Source: Phytoseiulus persimilis (lineage: Eukaryota; Arthropoda; Arachnida; Mesostigmata; Phytoseiidae). Taken from it: 64,000 nt of DNA. Positions 36,060 to 51,025 of this stretch are shown here, one piece after another. Position 1 is the stretch's first letter, and every line of letters begins with the position of its first letter. The notes beneath the pieces were generated by a model. The model had not been told where the DNA came from and ran no database searches. It saw only the letters and a program-made list of their open reading frames with translations. The stretch covers positions 20,476,211 through 20,540,210 of the forward strand of contig CM075104.1 of NCBI GenBank assembly GCA_037576195.1, written 5' to 3'. Made by a program: the position numbers and the translations under genes.

Positions 36060-38248
36060 GTCGAATCGTCTTCGTTAATTCGACTGGCACCGATACATCT
36101 TGAACGATGGATCCATGCCTCGAGATTCGAAATCGGATCATTCGCGCGCCAAGTTTTGAAGGAGACCATCCGAGTCACGAAACTCTTTTTTTTTCTTATC
36201 GCGTCGGTCTTGTATTCTAAGGATCCTCCACAAGCTTTCCCCCTTCATGAAAGTCTTACAATAAGTTTCACCCCATCGTTGAGGGCGATTCCAAACCGGG
36301 TAGGTTCCAGCCTTCCAGCGCTACCTTGGGGGCTGCGGGTACGCCAGACTCTCAGCTGATTTCTCGGAGCAACCAGACTACCGCAGCAAGCAGGATGCTC
36401 CTGTGTCGCCGCTGGTCGCTGCGTGTTATTGGTGGCGTGTAATGAAGCTAAATTGTCGGACCAAATGACTGAGTGAGTTCTAGGCACTACTCTGCATCTG
36501 TAACTTACATAACCGATTCAAGGGCTCAGCTCAGGATGTACTCGAACCCAGTTGGTTTCCCCGATAAAGCGCAGTGATGAACGCTCTTGGGGCGAGGGAC
36601 CGCGGAGTTTCGAACAGCCGTCTTTGGCTTCGCTCAAAGTAATTTGCCCTCCTGACAGAAAAAATCGTCGTCCTCAGTGAGTCTCCGCGGTCCACGAGAG
36701 CGATGCTGCTTGCCAAAACCATGATCTTTCGACCTGATGTCGATTTCAGTGATTGCATTCATTTGGCTGGCTCTTCTGAAATAAGCGTGACTGCCCAAAC
36801 TCTCTGTTATCCTGGGAGCGACCGAGCGGAAGGAGCCGGTATCTGGCTAAAAGTTCCAGCTTCGATCAGGGGTATTCGAAGCTGTTTGGGACTACGAAAG
36901 CTGTCGCCCATCGTCGGAACGTCGCGTCCCTCGACTTTTCGCTGCTTCAGGCCCTGGGTGGTTATTCAATTCCCTGCATCCTTGGTCCGCTGAGTAACTG
37001 AATATGAGTTTGGAGAGTGGTGGATTATGTTTGGTTCCCTCTATCGGAGTAATGACTACCGTGCATTCTTCATCCGAACATCTGGGTTCCTGACTCCCCG
37101 ATTTCTTGGGACTCCATAAGCTCGAGTTGGATCGCTCGGAGGCACTCTACACACAAAGAAGCGGAGAAGGACCCTTCAAAGTTCCAAAGCTCGTCTACCT
37201 TCGCGCGCTTCATTGTGGATCTGTTCCAAGTGCTCACGCGATATCGGTGCTTGGCAGCACGGCAATTCACTAGCCAAGCGCCGCTGGACAACGAAAAAGC
37301 TCATCATGCGTAGGTCACTCAAAAGCCTTGAAGTCAGTCTGAAGACATTGCGTGAGAACGATTGTTCCGCAGAAAGCGACGCCTCTCGCTAAATGACACA
37401 TGCCAGCTATATTCGCGGGGGTTTCCACTACTCCGGTACGCTTCTCGCCTTGGTGTGGCTTCCCGACTTCTCTGGAGATCCAGCAGAAAGTAACAGGATC
37501 GGTGAAACGCCAACCAGAGCACCGCGCAAGAACTGCTTGTTCTGGGAGTAGCTCTGATGCAGATTGAGTTTTTAGGTTCCGAATCAACCTACAGTCCCCG
37601 CGATGCTCTGGTTATCTGTAGCATCGCATTCTTATTCACGAATCAATGTGGCTCAACGAGCAATACTGCGCGCCAACGATTCGTAGCAGCCCCTGCGGAG
37701 TTCTCGCCTCGACAAGCTGAATGACCATGACAGCGCGGGAACGGGAGCTTATTGGATGAGCTTCATATTCGGAAGCATACGCTTCGATGGGTGGGCCTTC
37801 ACGAGTCATCCAATGGCGTCTCGGAAATATTGAATCTGATTTCCGACGAGTTATCTTGCTGCCGGATGGATGACGAGTCGTAATCGTTTTAATTTACGAC
37901 AGATCCCGCACACGACGAATACTTTGTGAGCAGTTGCTCTCTGACTTTTGTCCAGGAATGTCGTTATTTGACAAGCTTGCCATGCCTGGGGTTTCGGGGG
38001 AACCCCTAGGAGCACATTTGAGTAATCGTCGGTGGAACATGGATCCTGTCATGAGCTACTCATGGCCGAATGGGGAAACCTGGAATAACTTCATAACTTC
38101 AATGCTTCTGTCGACATCCTGGGCGGTCGCCTGATTCATCGAGAGAGGAGATGACCTCATCGATATCATGTTCCAAGGGCGTGGCGGTCGGATAAGTTAT
38201 CAGTCGGACCTTAGCAGTCGTTTGTCTGAAAAAAGACGTTCTTTACAG
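36060..38248. other. spacer or first intron between RpS3A and TMEM185
   Basis: About 2.2 kb with no recognisable exon. It should contain the TMEM185 promoter and either its first coding exon or, if the 36031 candidate is right, a long first intron. Confidence 0.45.
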
Positions 38249-39560
38249 CCGACTCCTAATCTACTGTTCGCTGTTGGCGTTCCTGCTGCTCCTCTCACTG
38301 AAATGGGATGGATACATCGACGCGGACTACTGGCTGGTGTTCAGCCCCTTGTGGCTCTGGAAGTTCATCGCAGTGTCCTCAACGCTGGCCGCCTCATATA
38401 TCTGGCACCGGCAACCCCAGTACCGGTTCGATACAGAATCATTGGTGGAATACAAGTCCATGATGATGTCGATTTCTCTGCATTTGCTCATCTTGGTTTA
38501 TGAAGTTCTTGTGTGCGATAACCTAGAAACAGCCTCGAGAAGTCGACACTTGTGGACACTCATCTGTATCCCCCTCGTTGCGTTGTGTTGTCTCGCCGTG
38601 GTCGTGTGCATTTGGTCTGTGAAACATGATCGGCCGTTTGAGGTGAGCAGTTTCGGATTGATTGCTCGATCATTTGCATCATTATTCATCAATGGATACC
38701 GACCGTGAGTCTCGCGGACTCAATTCTGATCATCTCATGCGTGACTCTTTCCAGATGGAGCTGCTATGCGCTGTGATGACAATCCAACTGATATTCATTG
38801 CTCTGCAACTGGATCGTTACGTTTTGTGGTCGTGGGTGGTGATTTTCATTCCGCTCTGGGTGGTCTTATGCATCGCGCTGATCGGCGTCCTGTATTCAAT
38901 CATTTTCGCCATCATCATCTCAAGAACCCCCGAAGTTACCGCAGAGCAAAAACGCTTGACATCTCATGCCGCCATCTCGTATACATTGCTCGTCCTACCA
39001 TTCGTTGCATTTTTGGTGAGCCCCTAAGAGATCGGTGTCGAGTTCGGTTTCGGCTGATCAGAGATCGCGCCACTCGAGAGGTCGGGCCTCTTTCTGACTG
39101 TCACTCCCGTCTTTCAGGCCCTCCTGACAAACAAACTCGACGGGAGGAGCCAGCTGACGTTCACCTCCTGCTGTATGCCTTTGGTGGCCACCTTCGTCAT
39201 TCTACTCATCTTGTCGTTTTCCTGCAAGACCAGGAATACCTGTAAGTCTCGTCATCTTGAATGACCCAAGGCGTTCAGAGGTCCTGTTCGTTCGCGATAC
39301 CTGCAGCTCCCACTAACGTAGGGTTTCGATCCACAGGGCTCTTCGGGTCACGACAGGATTTGTGTAGACTGCTGATAACGGCCTGCCCACTTCTTCAGGA
39401 GTACGGCAATATTTCGTATAGATTACATAATTATGGCCAACAGTCACAGCAGCCAGTCGAGACCGACCACGCCGAATTCGTTCTGCCGACGAAGAATAAG
39501 AAGAAGCAAGAGGTGGAAACCACGGTGGTGCCCATCAGATCGATCGACGTACCGGACTAA
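38249..39560 (+). CDS. TMEM185: TMEM185 family multi-pass membrane protein (first exon not firmly placed)
   Basis: Exons in phase: 38249-38642, 38755-39015, 39118-39241, 39337-39560, about 334 residues without the start. The order of conserved features follows human TMEM185A/B. It runs from RLLIYCSLLAFLLLLSLKWD with LVFSPLWLWKF to HRQPQYRFDTESLVEYKSM and LVYEVLVCDNLE. Then come VKHDRPFE, IQLIFIALQLDRYVLWSW, FIPLWVVL and TAEQKRLTSHAAISY. The end is WLFGSRQDLCRLL and EYGNISYRLHNYG, with a tail closing in IDVPD (human NIEMPD). Seven or eight membrane spans are likely; the function is poorly known and human TMEM185A is tied to the FRAXF fragile site. The missing start codes for only about a dozen residues in relatives. 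A long 3' UTR is possible, with AATAAA at 40545. Confidence 0.93.
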
Positions 39561-40722
39561 TGGTATTCATGGGCAGAATTCCTCCGACGCAATCAGCTCC
39601 CGAGTCTTTCCAAGTTTCCGGTCGCCGCTCCACCTCTCGCTAAACGCCAGTTGACAACCATGAACCGCTCCTCAACATCCGCGATATGTCGATTGCGATG
39701 ATCCTCAACTGCTCATATGCGTCGTCTACGAGGAGAATTCGAAGCAGCAGCAGGACGGCTTGGTTCCAGAACACAGCTACGGAGCGCGAGCTCATCGCGC
39801 TTCTAAGATACTTTCTGGACCCTCGGAGAGATGTGGTGCAGGTTTGGCATAGGGGTCGCTCGAGGTCGAAGTTCCTGCAACCCGTAAAACCTTCCTAGGA
39901 CTACGTAGACGTTTGTACTAGCCGCCGAATAGGACCAACTCACATATCACCGACGTCGCACTGCTGCCGTTTGGCTACTGGGTTTACGCGCCTGTTGCCG
40001 GATTCTTTCGAGAGGCCCAGTCACCTAGATCTCAGAAGAAACTCCTCATCGTTCATGGTTTCCCCTCAGCTCCGGGACTCTACTGAGTCACTATAATTAC
40101 CCGAATCACTTTGTTCCGTTCTCGAGGCATGCAGAAGATGCTGATTCACATTGTTCATAACCATCACAACCGTTTAAAAGTTACTGGTCGTTTCGAACCC
40201 GGAGCCGTGTTGTGGTCCTCGAATGCGGAGACAAACCCCGCTGTGCCGCCGACAGGTCCCCGATCGTTTCTCGAAGCACCCAGGCGCGAGCAAATTTCGA
40301 AGGCCCTCCATCCGCCTCCCTTTTTCGTCGTGATAGGAGTGGGGGCGGATGAGGCCCACTGTATGGAAACGGAAGTCCGGTGTTCAATTTTGGTTCAGTC
40401 AATTTCATGACGCTTGAGCAATATCCGAGCAGTCGGCTCCCCTTGGTGCTCTCTAAATTCTTCCAAGTAGTAACTCGAGTCGTTAGCTCAATCGTTCAGC
40501 GAGGCATTCGTTCAGAGGAGCGTACACAAATGTATATATCGTGCAATAAAAGGAAATCATGATGCCATGAACCATAACCGAGCGGGGAGTTTCCTTTCCC
40601 AGTATAATCGGGAAAATTGATGCAAGACACGCGACGAGAGAATTGTGAATGTAGAATTCATTATTGGCATTAAACTATTTGAGAAAATACTCAAACTACG
40701 ATTCCGCATTAGTTCTTTCGAT
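39561..40722. other. tail-to-tail spacer between TMEM185 and OCIAD1
   Basis: No coding exon recognised. AATAAA at 40545-40550 on the plus strand may end a roughly 1-kb TMEM185 3' UTR. No AATAAA was seen close to the OCIAD1 stop. Confidence 0.45.
40545..40550 (+). promoter_or_regulatory. candidate poly(A) signal for TMEM185
   Basis: AATAAA on the plus strand, 985 bases after the TMEM185 stop and before the convergent OCIAD1 end. Confidence 0.4.
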
Positions 40723-42010
40723 TCAATCCTCCCAGCTGTCTCCGTAGGCATTCCTCTTGACGGGTTTGTATGATTCCGGGGCTGCACGACGATATGCGCG
40801 TGCCTCTGTGTCTTCCGGAGGGGGCGGAGTGAAAGGATCTGATGGGAGCTCCGGTGGGCTGCTGTATTGATTCATTGCCAAGTCTTGATTCTGCGGACTC
40901 TGTAGCGGGGGCTGCGGGCTCCCGGAGTAGAGCGAGTGAGCATAATGCATGCGATTTTCGTTTCGGAGCTCCTCGAAAGATCGCTTTCTCCTGTGATCGA
41001 GCTTCTCTTCGTCTGAAGGGCCTGCAGCGGGAAAGAACAAGCTTCTCTTTACTATCCACCTTCTAATCCCCCAGTTGAAGCAGATGATACATCAGACTCT
41101 CGGAAGGCCGTGCGAACCGCAGAAAAGTCAACGCAGATATCGAACCTTGGAAAGCCAGGTCTGGCCGCGATTCTGGTTGATTTGGGGAGCCCGGACTGAA
41201 TCCTCTGCCGTATTGTTCAGCCATTGGAACCATAACGTCGGTTTGCTGGAAAAGATCAGCCGTTCGCGAGGGGCCGCGGTTCCGTTCGGCAGCTCTCAGT
41301 CTTTCAGCCAACGTAGAATTTGGGAGCTGCTTAATCCTTTCCACGCATTCGGGGATGGAGAGCAACCGTCCGAGCGCCCAAGATAGAGCCACTGCAGCGG
41401 TCACCTTCGGGAGCGAGCCGAAGACTGCGTGCGGCGTGATTTTCCCGTACTTGACGCCCGCATGGACGCTCATACCGGAGAGAAACATCAACGGGAGACC
41501 TGAACGAGATCGTAACTTTTGCTCATCAGTTGTCAATGGGAACACGATCGATTCTGAGAATGTCATCGCAGCCAGATCAGGAGAAACTTACACTTCGATT
41601 TGAAAGTGTCACTAGTGCATTCTTTCAGCGTTCTGATCTCCTCTGGTGTGAGTTCGACGTTCTGAAACAGGCAAGGAGCGCTTCATTTCCTCTCCCGCAC
41701 CACCCGGCACCTACTTTTCAATTCCGCCTCGCTTATTCCGACCGAAACCGAGGAATTGAGGGTTGTGCTGCATCAGAAGAATCAAGGCAACGACTCTCCT
41801 CTAAAATTTCGAAAGAGAAATCTGCGCGCTCTCGTAAATTCAACCTCCTATGCAGCTCCTATAGGTCACACCAGGTGGAATAGCGGGGGTAGTTGAGGAC
41901 TCTTTGCTCACGTTTGGAGGAGCAGAATAATGAGGCTCGTATGGCTGCTGTCGTGGTGGATGGGGCTGTTCGTCAGGATTGTAATCGTAAGGATTCGGGA
42001 TCGTTGTCAT
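40723..42010 (-). CDS. OCIAD1: OCIA domain-containing protein 1 homolog, 287 aa
   Basis: Four exons in phase: 42010-41870, 41661-41592, 41499-41146, 41021-40723. The N-terminus is Pro/Tyr-rich (MTTIPNPYDYNPDEQPHPP). The OCIA domain spans the exon 2-3 junction: LTPEEIRTLKECTSDTFKSK, then LPLMFLSGMSVHAGVKYGKI and the membrane helix VTAAVALSWALGRLLS, followed by ECVERIKQLPNS. The C-terminus carries the conserved motifs RKRSFEELRNENRMHYA and NAYGDSWED (human ITYEELRNKNRESYE and KYGDTWDE). OCIAD proteins sit in mitochondria and endosomes; OCIAD1 has been linked to respiratory-chain complex assembly and OCIAD2 to gamma-secretase. The acidic DSWED end supports a complete C-terminus. Confidence 0.92.
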
Positions 42011-43480
42011 GGTTTTCTTTCGGGTTCTCCCGAGCCCGTCCGAAATCGCTGTGATCTTGTGTCTGTTTTTGTTTACGTTCAGAAGTAGACGACTCCTCTG
42101 ACGCGCGGCGATCGAAAGGCAGGCCGATAAAATTTTAAGAACCCAATGTTGAAGTACAATAGCTCAGAATCGCGCGAAGCGAGAATATTTTTGTTTCATA
42201 AAGATCGCGATCTTCATCATCAATGGGATCGGAAATGGAGCAAAATGCGTTCAATAATACTCTTCAGATCGTAAACCTTCTTGATTCTATCCTTCTCGAA
42301 GATTCATTGAGTCTACTAGAATCAGTTCCTGAGAAGCTTCTCTCTTCCAAGGAACGATGAGTGGAGAGTTCCTCTGCGTGTGTGTTCGAAGTTCCTAATT
42401 GTATCAACCCAAAGTCAATAGACGAGAACAGGACTGGAGCGGATGCGCTTTAGAAATAACAAATTTTTTGTGTGTGCAGCTTTCTCTTTGGCCAGCAGCC
42501 GTACCGATATTTTTCTTCCGAGCTCCTGTAGCGATTGTCCGATTTAGAAAGATCCTCGTGAACTCCGATCAGGCCAACTCGGGAGTCACTTTCCGGCGTA
42601 TTAGCCTCCCAGAATCTAATCATGCGATTGCTGCGCGGAAGATGAAAAGATCAGTTCATACGAGGTGGAGGGAAGGATGGACACCTCCCCCCCTTCCTAC
42701 GATAGACGAGCGACATCTGATAATCAGGCGAATGTCAGACGTCCCGAAAAATAAACGGGCATCTCCCAATAGACCAATGATCAATGAGTTTACGTACCGT
42801 AAACTCTCGAACATTGGGGCGGCCCCCAAGTGTGCTGTACGAAAAGAGCAGATGGAGGGGGCTCTTGCGAAGGGGGACAGAGGGGTGCAGGCATCCACCT
42901 CGGAACGATGAGAATCCTTATGGAGGCGGGAGCGGGAAAAGAGCCTCCTGCAGTAACAATCCGCGAGCGCACACCGGTTCTCTTCGAATGTCTATGATAT
43001 AACATTGGGGAATCGTGCGGGCCTATGCGGAAATGAAATGATTGAATTCTGTATCCGGATTCTCCGATCGAACAATACTTCGCAGGTCAGCGTGAAGTAT
43101 ATAAGATAGGAGCCGACGTCGAAAGTTCAGGGCAACCATTTATTTCATCAACTCAGTTGTTGTGGTGGAAAAATTGTTGGAGTCGAGAAACTCTAGGCAA
43201 CCGCTGGAACCTCCGCGCGTAAAAAAGTGTTGCCCGCTTCGGTCAGTTCGAACGTCGTTTTCGTCTGCTTCATCCGCGAGGCGTTCTCCACTCTTCATTG
43301 GCTTTTCTTCAAGTGGTTATGGCTTCTCGTCTCATCTACCGTGATGCTGTTCCAGCTCTCAATAAAAGCTTCTCTCTTTCTCGTAACTGTATATACAAAT
43401 CATTTTCGTCGCAACATCTCTCTCCGACACTGCGATCCACGTCTGCAACATCCATCACAGTGAATTCCTCTCCGGAGCCA
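42011..43480. other. intergenic region upstream of OCIAD1 and downstream of SEC24
   Basis: No supported exon. A plus-strand frame around 42480-42911 and another around 43319-43864 are open for 140-180 codons but have no family features; the second runs antisense into the SEC24 end. SEC24 3' UTR probably occupies the right part, with a minus-strand AATAAA at 43500-43495. Confidence 0.45.
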
Positions 43481-43494
43481 CCAATCATTGAGAT

Positions 43495-43500
43495 TTTATT
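43495..43500 (-). promoter_or_regulatory. candidate SEC24 poly(A) signal
   Basis: AATAAA on the minus strand about 320 bases past the SEC24 stop. Confidence 0.5.
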
Positions 43501-43818
43501 CTTACCATTTATAAATAAATTTTTAACTATAAGCATCATCTCCTCTATATCTTCGAGCCATCGTCCGTTCAATCTCCTCCGCGAGGATTTGCCTGTATCA
43601 GAACATCGGCTCTGCGTATCTGAGCGTTCGTTTTGTTTGCGTTTCCGTTCCGACAGATTCATCGAGGTTCCGGTGCAATTGTCAATAAACGTAGTAAAAG
43701 TGATGAAGAGGAATTTTCAGGGAGTTTTCAGTGACTGTAACTCCGGAACTTCAGCTAGCTCGTCCTTCGATATCCGCATCAACCAACAACAAGTTTATAT
43801 AGCATTGACTGGTGGCTC

Positions 43819-46800
43819 TCAGAAGGAATCCAGTAAGTTACGGAGATATTGCAGAAACTCGTAGTAGGAGAGCATGCTTTCGCCACGATCGTTGATCATG
43901 TACTGGGTGAACAGCTGTCGGATCTGAGAGTCTTCACGGAGAATCCACAACGGCGGAGGGACGACGTGTTTCGCCGCAACCGAATCGACGAAAGCACGGA
44001 TTCGAACCGACTCTTCATTGTCCAGTTCAGGCAACGCACACTGGAATTGAAAGAGAGAAATTGAGCTCGATCAGTCTCCCGTTTCTACCCGCGGGGAAAG
44101 GGGGGGGGGGGGCTCTCTACGAACGTAGCGGGGAAAACCGACTCGGGGATGCAGGCTCGGGGTCGTGACTCACCATGTTATCGGGGAGCTGCGAGAACTT
44201 GCTGACGCCGAAGACGTTCTGCAGTAACAACGGATTGAGCCGCCCGCCGACATAGATGTACAGCGCGTCCACAGTTTCAAGTAGATACAAGCCCGTTTTG
44301 TCAACTTTTTCGAATGATAGCTGCACTCTCGGAGGATTCGGGACCATCACGTGGAGCGGATAGAGCGCTGGATAGATGAGCAGAAGGAGCTTATCGAGCG
44401 GGAGGTTTTTGATCCGTTCCATATCGTACACACGGTCGTCGAGCTTGGTCGAAACCCCCACGCGGAAGGCCCGTTGTTTCAGCAATCCCAGGATCAGCAG
44501 AGGCAATGTCTTGCAGTTTCGCATTATCATAAGACCTCCCGCCGACGAACGCTGAGTTAACGAAAACGCGTGACAAAGGTCTGCCGCTGCGTTGATCATC
44601 GCGTCGCGAGCGTCGTTCACGCTGCAGGACAGGGTTCTGTCGACAGCCATCTTTGCCAAGAGCCCGACGACCGCTTCCTGGTCAGCCCCGTTCAAGATGT
44701 CCTGCAGGAGAGACGACACTCCCGTGCACAGCGTGTGGACACGAATCCGCCGCTCCCCTTGTGCCGACGTGTACAACACCGCAGCCTGGAACACTGCCGT
44801 GTTGCAGTCTGTCAAGTTTTCTTCGATGCTCACTTGGAGAGCGTATCCGGCGTCTGGGTTGACGTTCGGCAGAGATAAGAGGTCAGTAGATCGGACGAAG
44901 AAGTTTCCATGGAACGTGTGCAGCTGCAAACCTTTTGTGCAACGAATTCGCATAACTGATTCAAATCCTATTTTACGCGTCAGGTAGTGACGGAAATCGT
45001 TGGTGAAACGCTCCACCTGGTCGGTCGCCTGAGTCACATGGAACTTGGGGAAATAGTACACCTGACCAGAGGAATACTTCGCAATGCCCGCGAGGGTCGC
45101 CAAGTCAGCGAATTGTGAGTTCAGGAGGAAAATGTCTACTCCAATCTGTTGGCCGGTACAATCCAGAGCGAGCTTCTTGTAGAAGTCGGTTGCTGGGTTC
45201 AGGTTGACGACCTCTTTGGCGGATCGCTCATTCGGGTTCTCCCGAGACTGCAGAGAGCCGGGTCCAAGATTGGGAAGACAGCACTGAAATACTGAAACTC
45301 GACCACCGATGGGTGACAGCAACTTGTAGGCTGCCTGGAGCGCGGCACCCAGACAGTTGCCCGGTCCACCGGTCTGAAACGAGATCCGAGAGAAACAAGG
45401 CGTCAATGTTGGCCCGATTCAGGAGAGCCTCGGTTCCGGCTCTGTACTGGTTTGAATTGGCTGCTCGACGACAGTGTGAGCGCCCGAAGATTGATGATCT
45501 ATGGGTGCGCCCAAGATCTTGGAATAGCGCTTTACCTGAGTTGCGCCCAGACTCTGCAGAAGTTCTCGAATCTGTTCTCGACATTCCAGCAAATTGCACA
45601 AGAGCGTTTCCGGCGTCGGAATGAAAACATCATCTACGTCCGTGACCACCTAGAAGGAGAATAGAAGTCCGTGTTAGCGATGGTAATCCGAACAGACAAA
45701 CTATCAGACGACAGCGTAGACGGAGCAAAGACTGAGTCGGTTAATGAACTTCGATCTCAAATTTCATTGCTTTCGTGCGCGCTCTCCCCTATCCTTCTGG
45801 AGCGGCCAACAGATGTGGTATTCGGCCCGAGAGCGTGTTATTCTAAAGGAGCCCATGCCGCGGATCAATTTTGGACGATGCCATACTGCGAGATCTTGCC
45901 GGATCTCTCGCACATCTTGACGGCAGTGACGGCGACTCCCGCCGCGTCGGTGGTCAAGATCGTTCTCAGGAATGTCGGAGCGTCGGCTCACCGTCAATGA
46001 TCAGTTTAAGCGACAGCCCAAGAGAGATGCTCTTTCAGAGATACTCTCTTCTATTGTCCGCCTCCATATTTCTAGCAATGACCGTAGTTTAGTTGCTCTT
46101 GTTTCAGGTTTCATCTTTTGGAATATTTCCGAGCTTGCGCATGAAAGGGATTTGCGGGAGTCTAATTTTCATTCTTATTTGCGGCATTGACGACGCACGC
46201 TGCGTAAGTGAATGTGCACCGTCGAACTCCTGACGTTCATGCCATCCGACGACTATGGGACAGAGGAACGTAGAGAAACCGCCTCTGAGGCAGCCAGAGG
46301 CTCTAGGGGAACTTACCATCTGTCGAGGCAAACCACTGCCGCTGTCAAGGGAGTAGAAGTGCACAGACGAATCGAACGTTACAAAACCAATAGTAGTTCT
46401 CCGGTCTCCGGGAAGTTGGTCAAGACAGTCCAGTAGAACGTCTGTCGCCACCTTCAGGTATCCCGTTTCGACGGCCTGGAAACTGACGTCGAGGACGAAG
46501 AGATACGTGGCCGCTTGCGGTGGCCTGACCATGTATTCCGAGGGCGCGATGTATTCTACAGTTCCGTTTTGGATCTCGGGTCGCATTTCCGGGTCTCCCA
46601 CTCTCCCGGTTTTGGGGTTCTGAAGGAAGTCTACGGGGAGCTCGTTGAGGCGAAAACAAATATTGCATTTCCATCGCTGTCTGTCGATGAACTGGATGAA
46701 GGGGTTGATGTAGGTCCGGCAGGCACGGCATCGAACTATAGTATCGGTTTGGATGACGGGCAGATTCTTCATGTCCTTGAAAGGTTGCAAAAGGATTCCC

Positions 46801-47927
46801 AATGGCAAGCGGGATTTTTGCAACAACGAGGATGTCTCGGGGATCTTTGTCATGGTGCACTTCATGATTTCCGGGAGACAGTTCTTCGCGACGTAGTCGC
46901 TGACAGGCAACTCCGCGTCCAGGACTTCGCGTTCTTGGAGAAGGTTCACTGGATCGACTCCCCACAATTTATTCATGCCTTCCCGCACCGAAAGGCCGGC
47001 CATTGGGGGAACCAACTGCTGCTGAAGGTGTTGCTGTTGTTGAACGTTGTAGTCTCCTTGACCGTTCTGTAGCCCTGCTCCGTTGTTCTGCGGAACTGAC
47101 GGATAAGTGGGATAGCTGGACTGTTGGGGAGCTGCTGGAGGATAAAGTGGTCTTCGTGGCTGTGCAGGTGCTCCACTCGGCTTAGCAGTCGGGTTCGGAT
47201 GGGGAGCTAAGGGAGGAGGACCCAGAGACTGGTTTTGCGTCGGAGGGGACTTGGCTTGCGGCTGGGAAACCATTCCTGGGACTGGACTCGATTTTTGATA
47301 GACTTGCGGCATCGTCGACACAGGAGGCGGCGCGAATTGATTATTCGTCTGGCTCATCGGGGGACCTCCCGAGTGTCCGTCCGTGAACGGCGACGGGCCG
47401 GGGGGCCCCGGCTGATACCTTTGCGGTGGACTAGACACTAGGGGCCCGTTCACGTTCCCGTTTATGGTAGGTCCGTTCGACGTGAACTTCGCGGGAGCCT
47501 GCATGCTCCCGTTGTAAGACTGCTGCGGTTTCTGCATTGGTCCGTTGGCGAACGGCTCCGGATGGGTCCCATACACATTGTTTTGAGGCAAAGTACCTGG
47601 ATTCATCTGAAGAGGGAACTGTCCCGAAGGCCGGGATTGCACACTATCGTGCTGGATGAAAGCACCGGATGCATCAGTGGTCCACTTCGGGGGAAATGTG
47701 TTCCTGGTTGGAGAGGTCGCCGTAGGCATGACCGGCCTTGGACTATGACCGTGTTGAGGAAAACCACCGGGCGGAGGGGGCATGCCGTAACTCTCAGAGG
47801 GAGCTCCCGAATTCGACGACACTCCTTGGTAGGGACGATTGTTCAGGTTGCCGGCGGGAGGCATCTGAGTAGTCTGAGCAGTTTGGTTTGAGTACCACTG
47901 CTGCTGATATCCTTGATTGCCATTCAT
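43819..47927 (-). CDS. SEC24: COPII coat subunit SEC24 (A/B type), 1048 aa
   Basis: Four exons, all joined in phase 0: 47927-46317, 45649-45536, 45373-44174, 44040-43819. The N-terminal about 330 residues are Pro/Gln/Asn-rich and disordered. Then come the conserved SEC24 parts: a lead-in [11 protein letters not shown], a zinc finger ([13 protein letters not shown] and [10 protein letters not shown], two CxxC pairs), and the vWA-like trunk ([50 protein letters not shown]). The beta-barrel and helical parts include [57 protein letters not shown] and [12 protein letters not shown] gelsolin fold ends in [15 protein letters not shown]24 binds SEC23 on ER exit sites and selects cargo. Length and trunk resemble the A/B paralogs more than C/D. 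Intron 1 is about 660 bases; intron 3 holds a poly-C run (coding sense). Confidence 0.97.
44100..44112 (+). repeat. poly-G run (poly-C in the SEC24 sense) in the last intron
   Basis: Thirteen consecutive G on the plus strand, about 60 bases before the acceptor of SEC24 exon 4 in the coding sense. Confidence 0.85.
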
Positions 47928-50938
<3,011 letters not shown>

Positions 50939-50966
50939 TTTTTTGGATATCGCTGACGCTGACGTC

Positions 50967-50972
50967 AATAAA
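50967..50972 (+). promoter_or_regulatory. PSMA6 poly(A) signal
   Basis: AATAAA 29 bases after the PSMA6 stop on the same strand. Confidence 0.85.
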
Positions 50973-51019
50973 AGGAAAAGCTCTTATTTATCTTTTGAAT
51001 AGAAAAAGAAACATCTGAC

Positions 51020-51025
51020 TTTATT
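51020..51025 (-). promoter_or_regulatory. minus-strand poly(A) signal, probably GAPVD1
   Basis: AATAAA on the minus strand, about 810 bases past the GAPVD1 stop and only about 50 bases from the convergent PSMA6 signal. Confidence 0.55.

Noticed and set aside
42399-42911. 170-codon plus-strand frame
   Set aside because: It lacks an ATG at its head, shows no domain or membrane features, and no splice partners were found.
43298-43864. 188-codon plus-strand frame
   Set aside because: It has no ATG at its head, partly runs antisense to the SEC24 last exon and 3' UTR, and is low-complexity Ser-rich.
47562-47891. Plus-strand frames antisense to SEC24 exon 1
   Set aside because: Shadows of the Pro/Gln-rich coding sequence.
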